DNA of 7,445 nt. Source: an uncultured Clostridia bacterium. GTDB lineage: Bacteria > Bacillota > Clostridia > Lachnospirales > Lachnospiraceae. A program made the position numbers and the translations under genes. The notes beneath the pieces were generated by a model. That model was given only the letters and a program-made list of their open reading frames with translations. It was not told where the DNA came from and made no database searches. How positions within the stretch are numbered: the first letter of the stretch is position 1; the number at the start of each line of letters is the position of its first letter. The stretch lies in assembly GCA_947178045.1 (NCBI GenBank), contig CAMWWR010000085.1:1-7445 (forward strand), read 5' to 3'. Below are positions 1-5,229 of this stretch, piece after piece.

Positions 1-428
1 GCGCGTTTATCGGACAGTATGGAAATGTTCTTCCAATATGGGGGATACAGCGCGAAAGCGAGCTTGAGGAATGGCTCGCGTTTATGAACGATACTCCCGA
101 TATGACCGACGATATCAGAGCGGAGATCAAGCGCGACAGACAGCAGCTCGGCGGAAATTTCTGCCGCGGCTGCGGATACTGTATGCCGTGCCCAAAGGGA
201 ATCCAGATCAATAACTGCGCGAGAATGTCGCTTATGCTGCGCCGCGCACCTTCTGACAACTGGCTCTCGGAGGAATGGCAGCGCAATATGAAGCAGACAG
301 AAAGCTGTATCAACTGCGGACAATGCAAGTCGAAATGTCCTTATGAGCTGGACACTCCGGCATTGCTCCGAGAGAACTATGCCGACTATGTAAGGGTACT
401 TGCGGGAGAGGTCGACGTAAGGTCCTGA
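1..428 (+). CDS. Aldo/keto reductase with C-terminal 2x[4Fe-4S] ferredoxin domain (3' part only)
   Basis: This is the last 141 codons of a gene that begins outside the window; the reading frame starts at base 3. The first residues (GNVLPIWGIQRESELEEW) resemble the end of the aldo/keto reductase barrel in the iron-sulfur branch of the superfamily (COG1453-like). They are followed by a ferredoxin-type tail. Two cysteine clusters are visible: CRGCGYCMPCP (C-x2-C-x2-C-x2-CP) and CINCGQCKSKCP (C-x2-C-x2-C-x3-CP), which should each hold a [4Fe-4S] cluster. Proteins of this branch are cytoplasmic oxidoreductases thought to couple NAD(P)H or another donor to carbonyl substrates; the substrate cannot be told from this fragment. 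It ends at TGA. An ATG at 84 is internal and is not the start, because homologous sequence continues upstream of it. No other gene appears to be co-transcribed downstream, since the next gene has its own promoter. Confidence 0.88.
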   Translation, partial: AFIGQYGNVLPIWGIQRESELEEWLAFMNDTPDMTDDIRAEIKRDRQQLGGNFCRGCGYCMPCPKGIQINNCARMSLMLRRAPSDNWLSEEWQRNMKQTESCINCGQCKSKCPYELDTPALLRENYADYVRVLAGEVDVRS

Positions 429-563
429 TATTCAGAAACAGGGCGGATAATCCGCGGCGTTTCGGATGAAGCTATGCGATGCCGGATGGAAAAATTTATA
501 TTCACTGCACTGCCGGAGAAAGTTACAGTAAAGACAATATATGCTGCAACCCCCGATGTGTGT

Positions 564-607
564 TTTGCGGTTGCGGGAGCGGCGGAGCTGCTCCCGCCTG
601 CCGCGAA
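564..607 (+). other. Imperfect hairpin between the reductase gene and the EAL gene
   Basis: The inner stem pairs GCGGGAGC (573-580) with GCTCCCGC (590-597), a perfect 8-bp match with a 9-nt loop. A 2x3 internal loop separates it from an outer stem of about 7 bp (564-570 with 601-607, one G-U pair). The nearest T-run (616-620) begins 8 nt after the outer stem, so this is at best a weak or Rho-assisted terminator for the upstream gene. The rest of the gap from 429 to 621 shows no convincing gene; there is also a small GCGGATAATCCGC palindrome at 443-455. Confidence 0.4.
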
Positions 608-621
608 TAATGCGATTTTTC

Positions 622-649
622 TTGCAATATTCAGGAAATATGGTAAAAT
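622..649 (+). promoter_or_regulatory. Sigma-A type promoter with extended -10 for the EAL gene
   Basis: The -35 is TTGCAA (622-627), the spacer is 16 nt, and the -10 is TAAAAT (644-649) preceded by TGG, giving the extended TGn element. Transcription should begin near 656. The position argues that the translation start of the EAL gene lies downstream of this point and not at the earliest in-frame ATG (474). The same -35/-10 words are found upstream of rpmB. Confidence 0.7.
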
Positions 650-795
650 TTATTGCAGGGAATATGCGGGGAATACGGGACATACCGGGCGGCGTTTTCG
701 CAGGATGGACAAGAGCCGGAAAGCGGCCGGAAAGGCGGGGGGAGCAGTGAGAAAAGCAGGCATGCAGGAACGGTGGGACGGGATACAGCAGGGGA

Positions 796-840
796 CCGAC
801 ACCGGGGAGAAAGAGGAGGGTAAGTTCTGCCCGGTGTCGG
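796..840 (+). other. 11-bp perfect stem-loop in the EAL leader or N-terminal codons
   Basis: CCGACACCGGG (796-806) is perfectly complementary to CCCGGTGTCGG (830-840), with a 23-nt purine-rich loop. If translation starts at 879 it lies in the 5' untranslated leader, 38 nt before the start. If an upstream start (705, 747 or 762) is used it lies inside coding sequence. It is followed by an A-rich stretch, not a T-run, so it is not a plus-strand terminator. I see none of the conserved sequence of the c-di-GMP-I or c-di-GMP-II riboswitches around it. Confidence 0.5.
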
Positions 841-878
841 AGAAAAAAGGAGCAAAGGGAAGGGGAGCTGGAAGAAAA

Positions 879-3809
879 ATGGAAGAGCAGGGCCGGGATG
901 CTGCCGCGGTACGCACAAAAAGAGAATTGCGCGCCGCAGTGTGCCTCCTTGCTCTGCTTGTGCTTTTTGTATCGTTTGCCGGCAGGCTGGACATGCAGGG
1001 CGCTTCCGGGCCGGGCAGGCGGACGGTGCGGGTCGGTTTTTTCCCGATGGAGGGCTTTAACGAGAAGAACGTGGACGGCAGCCGCGGCGGCATGGATGTG
1101 GAGTATCTCGAGGCGCTGTGCGCTTATGTGAACTGGGAGATCGAGTATGTGGATTGCTCCAGCTGGGATGAGGCGCTGGCATTTTTGCGTGAAAAAAAGG
1201 TGGATCTGGTCGGCTCCGCGCAGTTTTCCGAGGAGAGGAAGGAGGTCTACCAGTATGCCGATCTCTCCAGCGGCTACACCTTCGGCGCGGTCGCGGCGAG
1301 GGGGGACAGCGGGCTCGCGTTCGAGGATTTCGGAGCCATGAAGGGGATTACCTACGGCATCGTGGCGACCTATGTGCGGAAGCAGGAATTTTATGAATAC
1401 ATGGAGGGACACGGGATTTCAGACCCAGCGGTGAGGGAGTACGAGAATACAGCCGCGCTGCAGAAAGCGCTGGCGGACGGCGAGATCGACGCGCTGGTGC
1501 ATTCGCTCACGGAGATCCGGGAGGGACAGCGCATCATCGGGCGCTTTGCGCCGAAGCCGATTTTTTATATATCCTGGCAGGGCAACGACGATATGATGCG
1601 CGAATTGAACCAGGGCATTGCCGATCTGAAGATGAACCGCCCGGCGCTGGAAAACGAGCTGATGACAAAGTATTACGAGGACAGGCTTGACCAGACCGTG
1701 CTCCTGACCAGCGAGGAGAAAAAGTACATCGCGCAGAAGGAAACGCTGACCGTGGGATATTTTGACGGCTATTATCCGTTCTCCTATGAGAGCGACGGCC
1801 AGGCTGCGGGGCTTGCCAGGCAGGAGCTGGACCGGATGGGTGCGGACATGGACATCCGGCTGATATACATAAGGCTTAACGGGATGCAGGAGGCAAAAGA
1901 GCGGCTGCTGGACGGCAGTATTGACATTCTGTGCTACTGCGGGGAATCGCCGCAGGACATGCGCCAGAGTGGAGTCACGCTGACCAGGCGCTACGCGCAG
2001 GCACCCCATGTCATTGTCCGGAAAAAACGGGACAAGTCCAGGAAAATACAAACACTGGCGGTCGCCTACAGCAACGGCTCCGTGGAGGAATGGCTGGATT
2101 TTGCCGGGGAGAGCGCGGGGCTTCTGTGCCTTGGCTCGCAGCTGGAATGTCTTGAGGCAGTGAAGTCCGGTGAGGCGGATGCCGCGGTCTGCGACGGCTA
2201 TCTGGCAGAATTTTTGCTCGGCTCAAGGTTCAGCTTCCGCAAAATGGAGATTTACAGCGTTTTGAGCGATGTTCATTCGATCTATATGGCGGTGCGCGAG
2301 GACGCGGCCTCACCGCTCGCGGGCATTTTGAACAAGGAGCTTGACGAGGTCAGCGACAAGATGGTCAACGACTATATGCTCCAGGATAATTTCTACTCCC
2401 GCTTAAGCCTGGAGGCGTTTATCAGCGACAACAGCATCCTGATCATTACGGTGCTCTCGCTTGCGGCGCTTGCGGTGATTCTGGTGCTGTTCAAGATGCT
2501 GCGCAGCAGCAGGCGCATACAGAAGCTGATGTACAAGGATACGGATTTTAATATATGGAATCTCAATTACTTAAATTACCGGGCGTCAGGGAAGCTCGCG
2601 GCGGAGCGGAATGCGCACTATGCGGTGGTCTATACGAATATCAGCCAGTTCAGGCGCTATAACACGCTGTACGGCTGGCAGGCCGGGCGCAGGATACTCG
2701 CGTATTTTATCGAGGTAGTCACGGACGAGCTGGACCGGGGAAACGAGCTCTATGCCAGAAGCCGCGGCGACCATTTTGTGCTCTTTTTGCGCTACGGGGA
2801 TGAGGACGCTCTGAGGAAGCGCCTGTACGATATTGAAAATAAATTCTCCCGGAAAATCTACGAGGAGCTGGAGATGCACATGACTCTGGCGATGGGCGTG
2901 TACTGCATCCCGAAGGGAAACGCGGATATGGACACCGCGCTCGCGTGCGGCATTCAGGCGGCGGAGACGCTGAAGGGCCGCTACAGCAATGTGATACAGT
3001 TCTACGATGATGAGATGAGAAACCAGCTGCAGGAGCTGCACGAGAGGGAGAAGCTTCTGGAAACGGTGGATATCCAGAAGGATTTTACCGTCTACTATCA
3101 GGCGAAGGTGGATATCCGCAGCGAGCGCATCGTGGGAGCGGAGGCGCTGGTGCGCTTTATGGATCCGACGGATAACGGAAAAATCCGCGCGCCGGGCTTT
3201 TTCGTGCCGTATTATGAGCAGACAGGAAAGATTACGGAGATCGACTTTTTCGTGATGGAGTCGGTGTGCAGAATGCTTCGCCGACGGCTGGACGCGGGGC
3301 AGAGGGTCGTGCCGGTCTCCTGCAATTTTTCCAGGATCCATTTTGTCCGGGAGGGATTTCCGGAACGGTTCGAGGAGGTCATCGCGCGCTACGGCGTGCC
3401 GAAGGAATATATCGAGGTAGAGATTACGGAGACGCTCGTGGTGGAGGAGCTTTCGCAGCAGCGGGTGAAGGAGACAGTGGATATTCTGCGCAAAAACGGA
3501 GTTCGCCTGTCCATCGACGATTTCGGCTCGGGCTATTCCTCGCTTGGTGTATTCGAGCAGATCCCGGCATCGGTGATCAAGTTGGACCGCTCCTTCCTGC
3601 TCAACAACGAGAACCGCATGCGCCAGGTAAAGATTATGCGCAACATTGTCAATCTGGCGCAGGAGCTGGACGCGCAGGTGGTCTGCGAGGGCGTGGAGAC
3701 GGAGGAGGATACGGAGCTGATGATGGAGATCGGCGCTTATGTGGCGCAGGGCTACCGCTACTGCAGGCCGGTGCCGGAGGAGGTTTTTGAGAATCTGCTG
3801 AAAGAATAA
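879..3809 (+). CDS. Membrane-bound c-di-GMP phosphodiesterase: tandem SBP_bac_3 sensors, degenerate GGDEF, intact EAL
   Basis: With the ATG at 879 the protein has 976 residues. A signal-anchor helix (about 18-35) is followed by two extracytoplasmic solute-binding (SBP_bac_3-like) domains, roughly 48-270 and 287-510, then a transmembrane helix (about 520-541), a GGDEF-like domain (about 555-715) and a C-terminal EAL domain (about 730-970). The GGDEF signature is RGDHF (629-633) and the upstream inhibitory-site motif reads RGNE (620-623) instead of RxxD, so cyclase activity is unlikely. The EAL domain keeps every expected catalytic residue: E755 of EAL, N816, E848 in EITET, D880-D881 in DDFGSGYSS, K901, E937 in CEGVET and Q957. 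I infer that an amino acid or similar ligand outside the cell controls c-di-GMP hydrolysis. The start is uncertain. The frame is open from 474, but a promoter at 622-649 rules that start out; 705, 747 (GTG) and 762 are alternatives with poorer Shine-Dalgarno spacing than AGGGGAG at 861-867. Confidence 0.9.
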   Translation: MEEQGRDAAAVRTKRELRAAVCLLALLVLFVSFAGRLDMQGASGPGRRTVRVGFFPMEGFNEKNVDGSRGGMDVEYLEALCAYVNWEIEYVDCSSWDEALAFLREKKVDLVGSAQFSEERKEVYQYADLSSGYTFGAVAARGDSGLAFEDFGAMKGITYGIVATYVRKQEFYEYMEGHGISDPAVREYENTAALQKALADGEIDALVHSLTEIREGQRIIGRFAPKPIFYISWQGNDDMMRELNQGIADLKMNRPALENELMTKYYEDRLDQTVLLTSEEKKYIAQKETLTVGYFDGYYPFSYESDGQAAGLARQELDRMGADMDIRLIYIRLNGMQEAKERLLDGSIDILCYCGESPQDMRQSGVTLTRRYAQAPHVIVRKKRDKSRKIQTLAVAYSNGSVEEWLDFAGESAGLLCLGSQLECLEAVKSGEADAAVCDGYLAEFLLGSRFSFRKMEIYSVLSDVHSIYMAVREDAASPLAGILNKELDEVSDKMVNDYMLQDNFYSRLSLEAFISDNSILIITVLSLAALAVILVLFKMLRSSRRIQKLMYKDTDFNIWNLNYLNYRASGKLAAERNAHYAVVYTNISQFRRYNTLYGWQAGRRILAYFIEVVTDELDRGNELYARSRGDHFVLFLRYGDEDALRKRLYDIENKFSRKIYEELEMHMTLAMGVYCIPKGNADMDTALACGIQAAETLKGRYSNVIQFYDDEMRNQLQELHEREKLLETVDIQKDFTVYYQAKVDIRSERIVGAEALVRFMDPTDNGKIRAPGFFVPYYEQTGKITEIDFFVMESVCRMLRRRLDAGQRVVPVSCNFSRIHFVREGFPERFEEVIARYGVPKEYIEVEITETLVVEELSQQRVKETVDILRKNGVRLSIDDFGSGYSSLGVFEQIPASVIKLDRSFLLNNENRMRQVKIMRNIVNLAQELDAQVVCEGVETEEDTELMMEIGAYVAQGYRYCRPVPEEVFENLLKE

Positions 3810-3810
3810 G

Positions 3811-3836
3811 CGGAGCGGAGACGGCTGTCTGCTCCG
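3811..3836 (+). other. Stem-loop just after the EAL stop codon
   Basis: CGGAGC (3811-3816) pairs with GCTCCG (3831-3836), and AGAC (3819-3822) pairs with GTCT (3827-3830) around a GGCT loop, with a GG bulge on the left arm. It starts one base after the stop codon, where a terminator would be expected, but no T-run follows. A second small stem, GGAAG/CTTCC (3843-3847 with 3856-3860), comes next. Transcript end formation here is therefore uncertain. The rest of the gap up to 3928 shows no gene. Confidence 0.4.
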
Positions 3837-3928
3837 GTGTTCGGAAGTAAAAAAGCTTCCCCGCCGCGCGGGAGGGCCGTCCGAAAAGCGGTATATTGCG
3901 CCGAACGGCAAAAAAATGAAATTTTCGC

Positions 3929-3957
3929 TTGCAAAATTGTCTGTTTTCTGTTAAAAT
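3929..3957 (+). promoter_or_regulatory. Near-consensus sigma-A promoter for rpmB
   Basis: TTGCAA (3929-3934), a 17-nt spacer and TAAAAT (3952-3957) preceded by TGT, giving an extended -10. Transcription should begin at about 3964. This leaves an untranslated leader of about 92 nt before rpmB. Confidence 0.8.
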
Positions 3958-3963
3958 AGCGTT

Positions 3964-4037
3964 TGTTGCAGGTCAGGTGTGAAAGAAACGGTATCTTGCA
4001 GAGGACTTGCTTGCACGGGCTGTGACCTGATTTTTTT
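3964..4037 (+). promoter_or_regulatory. rpmB 5' leader ending in an intrinsic-terminator-like stem plus T7 (putative attenuator)
   Basis: CAGGTCA (3969-3975) pairs perfectly with TGACCTG (4023-4029). One A and then seven T residues (4031-4037) follow. GTGTG (3977-3981) can pair with TGCAC (4012-4016, with G-U pairs) inside this stem. CTTGCA occurs twice as a direct repeat (3995-4000 and the region 4006-4015). The T-run stops only 4 nt before the AGGAGGTG Shine-Dalgarno site. Such an arrangement fits control of rpmB by premature termination, or a small RNA of about 70 nt ending here. The long distance between the two stem arms makes it weaker than a classic terminator. I do not recognise a described leader family. 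Confidence 0.5.
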
Positions 4038-4056
4038 ATAGAGGAGGTGTTTATTC

Positions 4057-4254
4057 ATGGCAAAGTGTGCAGTATGCGATAAAGCTTCCCTGTGGGGCTC
4101 CCGGTTGAGCCATTCCAGAAGCCAGTTGAGCAGAAGAGCCAACAAGATGTGGAAATCCAACGTAAAGCATGTTAAGGTTAAGGTCAACGGAGGAACACAG
4201 AGAATGTACGTTTGCACCGCATGTCTGAGAGCGGGCAGAGTGGAGCGTGCTTAA
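4057..4254 (+). CDS. rpmB: 50S ribosomal protein L28 (zinc-binding form)
   Basis: The 65-residue product has the L28 pattern: a short N-terminal CAVCDK segment, a central SHS...RR...W..N block, a VKVKVNG strand and the C-terminal VCTACLRAGRVERA. It is a structural component of the large ribosomal subunit, bound to 23S rRNA. Two CxxC pairs (C4/C7 and C53/C56) mark the zinc-ribbon form of L28, as opposed to the cysteine-free paralogues that some bacteria make when zinc is scarce. The length is normal for the family (about 60-78). The ATG at 4057 has a strong Shine-Dalgarno site, AGGAGGTG, 7 nt upstream. It is a single-gene transcript: its own promoter lies at 3929-3957 and a strong terminator follows at 4279-4305. 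Location next to yloU, fakA and recG is the usual Firmicutes arrangement. Confidence 0.97.
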   Translation: MAKCAVCDKASLWGSRLSHSRSQLSRRANKMWKSNVKHVKVKVNGGTQRMYVCTACLRAGRVERA

Positions 4255-4278
4255 TCCGTTTATACAGAATAAGTAGGG

Positions 4279-4305
4279 AAGGGTGTCAGAAATGACACCC
4301 TTTTT
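4279..4305 (+). terminator. Rho-independent terminator of rpmB
   Basis: AAGGGTGTCA (4279-4288) and TGACACCCTT (4293-4302) form a perfect 10-bp stem closed by a GAAA tetraloop, and the T-tract runs through 4305. It starts 24 nt after the rpmB stop. Read on the minus strand the same stem is not followed by a T-run, so it is mainly a plus-strand terminator, although it lies just past the end of the convergent minus-strand gene. Confidence 0.93.
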
Positions 4306-4316
4306 GCGTCCCGCGC

Positions 4317-4457
4317 TCAGCAGTCGGTAAACAGATGGTAGCTCAGAAGAAAGCATACCACAATGAGAAAAATTGCAAAAAAACCGCTGCTTATGAAAAG
4401 CATGATGGTCATGCCGACAGCGATCCAGAACAAGATAAAACCAATCATGCGCTTCAT
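4317..4457 (-). CDS. Small two-helix membrane protein, 46 residues, unknown function
   Basis: The minus-strand frame runs from ATG at 4457 to TGA at 4319-4317. AGGAG lies 6 nt upstream of the start, which is ideal. The product begins MKRMIGFILFWIAVGMTIML, then has a short SSG turn and a second hydrophobic segment, IFLIVVCFLLSYHLF, ending TDC. Two transmembrane helices with a basic N-terminus (K2, R3) are evident, so the N-terminus is probably inside. There is no signal peptidase site, catalytic motif or other domain. It is convergent with rpmB, whose terminator sits in the 62-nt gap, and divergent from yloU. From memory, short proteins of this type beginning MKR.IGFILFWIAVGM are found in Lachnospiraceae, but I cannot check this here. 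Function is unknown; the position next to the envelope and fatty-acid genes is the only hint. Confidence 0.72.
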   Translation of the reverse strand: MKRMIGFILFWIAVGMTIMLFISSGFFAIFLIVVCFLLSYHLFTDC

Positions 4458-4490
4458 GGGCTTCTCCTGAAATCAAGTGCCTGTTATGGT

Positions 4491-4519
4491 ATTATATGCA
4501 GCGGCGGCCGCGGATTGTT
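4491..4519 (-). promoter_or_regulatory. Probable promoter of the small membrane protein gene
   Basis: A perfect TATAAT -10 reads on the minus strand at 4496-4491, so transcription would begin near 4484, about 27 nt before the ATG. No good -35 is seen at 16-18 nt spacing (the best words are AACAAT or GAACAA). The spacer is filled by the GC-rich NotI-like repeat (4501-4511), which suggests that a regulator may act here. Confidence 0.5.
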
Positions 4520-4561
4520 CCAAAATAGACAACGGAAATGAAAGCGGCGGCCGCAGCTGTA
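4497..4561. repeat. GC-rich 11-bp direct repeat that also forms an inverted repeat
   Basis: GCGGCGGCCGC occurs at 4501-4511 and again at 4544-4554. Because its GCGGCCGC core is self-complementary, the two copies also form an inverted repeat that extends outward with CAGC (4499-4502) against GCTG (4556-4559) and one mismatch. The interval of about 35 nt is comparatively AT-rich. The left copy fills the spacer of the minus-strand promoter. It could be an operator pair or a cruciform/hairpin element; no T-run follows in either direction. Confidence 0.6.
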
Positions 4562-4598
4562 ATAAAATGTTAATTGTTAATAAAAAAGGAAAAAGCAG

Positions 4599-4627
4599 TT
4601 TTCTTTTTCTTTCAAATAGGGTATAAT
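4599..4627 (+). promoter_or_regulatory. Probable promoter for the yloU-fakA-recG operon
   Basis: A perfect TATAAT lies at 4622-4627 in an AT-rich island. The -35 is poor: TTTTCT (4599-4604) with 17-nt spacing. Transcription would begin near 4634. Upstream, TTAATTGTTAA (4570-4580) is a small interrupted palindrome that might be an operator, but it is too short and AT-rich to be sure of. The overlapping words GTTTTC (4598-4603) and GGGTAT (4619-4624) loosely resemble a sigma-B-type promoter. Confidence 0.55.
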
Positions 4628-4633
4628 GTTCGT

Positions 4634-4849
4634 AAAGGGCGGAGTCTGAGGCTGACAGGATTATTCCGTCAGGCCATTCCCGGGCCTGAGCGGATGATCC
4701 CGGCAGCCTCAGAAGGAGCGAAGCGACCCGGAACGGGCACAGCCTGTTCCGGGCTCCGCCCGGAATCGGGAGGATAATGCTCTGCCCGGCATTGAAAAGT
4801 GAATAATTCCGCAAAACGGAAGAATAAAATATAGACAGGAGGGTTATCT
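4634..4849 (+). promoter_or_regulatory. Long hairpin-rich 5' leader of yloU
   Basis: No gene is visible in these 216 nt, but base-pairing potential is very high. Hairpin A (4645-4713): TCTGAGGCTG pairs with CAGCCTCAGA; after an internal loop, GGATTAT pairs with ATGATCC, then CCG with CGG and TCAGGCC with GGCCTGA, around a 7-nt loop. Hairpin B (4727-4753): a 12-bp stem with one G-U pair and a 3-nt loop, CCCGGAACGGGC against GCCTGTTCCGGG, with GGAG/CTCC (4715-4718, 4754-4757) extending it across a bulge. Smaller stems follow: CCCG/CGGG (4759-4770), AATGC/GCATT (4776-4793) and TTCCG/CGGAA (4807-4821). No T-run follows any of them. The yloU Shine-Dalgarno site AGGAGGG (4837-4843) is left free. 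This could be a structured regulatory RNA or an inserted palindromic repeat element. I recognise no known riboswitch class in it. Confidence 0.6.
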
Positions 4850-5209
4850 ATGAATAACGGAACGATGCATACCGGTCTTGGCGAGATAGAAATCGACACC
4901 GCAGTCGTATCGAAATATGCGGGTTCCTGCGCTGTGGAATGCTTCGGCGTTGTCGGCATGGCATCCATCAGCATGAAGGACGGGCTTGTAAAGCTGCTGC
5001 GGCGGGACAATCTCACGCATGGTGTCGGGGTTACTCTGGAGGATAACAAAATCACGATCGATCTTCATATTATTGTGTCTTATGGTGTAAGTATTTCCGC
5101 CGTTGCCGAAAATCTGATCAGCAATGTGAAATACAAGATTGAAGAGCTCGCCGGACTGCAGGTTGCAAAAATCAACATTTTTGTTGAGGGCGTCCGCGTG
5201 ATCGACTAA
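4850..5209 (+). CDS. yloU: Asp23/Gls24 family envelope stress response protein (YloU-like)
   Basis: The 119-residue product matches the Asp23/Gls24 (DUF322) family. Visible features are the N-terminal GEIEIDTAVVSKYAGSCAVE helix region, the FGVVGMAS loop, the VTLEDNKITIDLHIIVSYGV strand region, and the C-terminal AVAENLISNVKYKIEEL helix leading to VAKINIFVEGVRV. Length is typical of YloU. Members are cytoplasmic. Some associate with the membrane through partners and are linked to cell envelope stress, though the biochemical role is unsettled. The ATG at 4850 has AGGAGGG 6 nt upstream. It is followed after 20 nt by fakA, the same pairing as yloU-yloV in Bacillus subtilis, so the two are almost certainly co-transcribed. 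A long structured leader precedes it. No residues look damaged. Confidence 0.93.
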   Translation: MNNGTMHTGLGEIEIDTAVVSKYAGSCAVECFGVVGMASISMKDGLVKLLRRDNLTHGVGVTLEDNKITIDLHIIVSYGVSISAVAENLISNVKYKIEELAGLQVAKINIFVEGVRVID

Positions 5210-5229
5210 ACTGAAGGAGGAACAGACAG

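Noticed and set aside
474..878. Using the earliest in-frame ATG (474) as the EAL protein start
   Set aside because: A good extended -10 promoter (622-649) lies inside that stretch, there is no Shine-Dalgarno site at 474, and the extra residues look like translated intergenic sequence with no domain.
656..878. A c-di-GMP riboswitch upstream of the EAL gene
   Set aside because: I looked for the conserved GEMM (c-di-GMP-I) and class II core sequences and saw neither; only a simple 11-bp stem is present.
432..1412. Minus-strand open frame of 326 codons overlapping the EAL gene
   Set aside because: It lies over a strongly supported coding region and has a His/Arg/Pro/Leu-rich composition typical of a reverse-strand shadow; no family resemblance.
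3811..3910. Intrinsic terminator after the EAL gene
   Set aside because: Stems are present but none is followed by a T-run on the plus strand, and the A-run at 3910-3916 does not give a proper minus-strand terminator either.
2586..3911. Minus-strand open frame of 441 codons opposite the GGDEF-EAL part
   Set aside because: It is the mirror of a well-conserved GGDEF-EAL coding sequence in GC-rich DNA; the product is Leu/Arg/His-rich with no motif.
4051..4476. Minus-strand 141-codon frame across rpmB and the small membrane gene
   Set aside because: It overlaps rpmB antisense and runs in a different frame from the supported 46-residue membrane protein; no recognisable domain.
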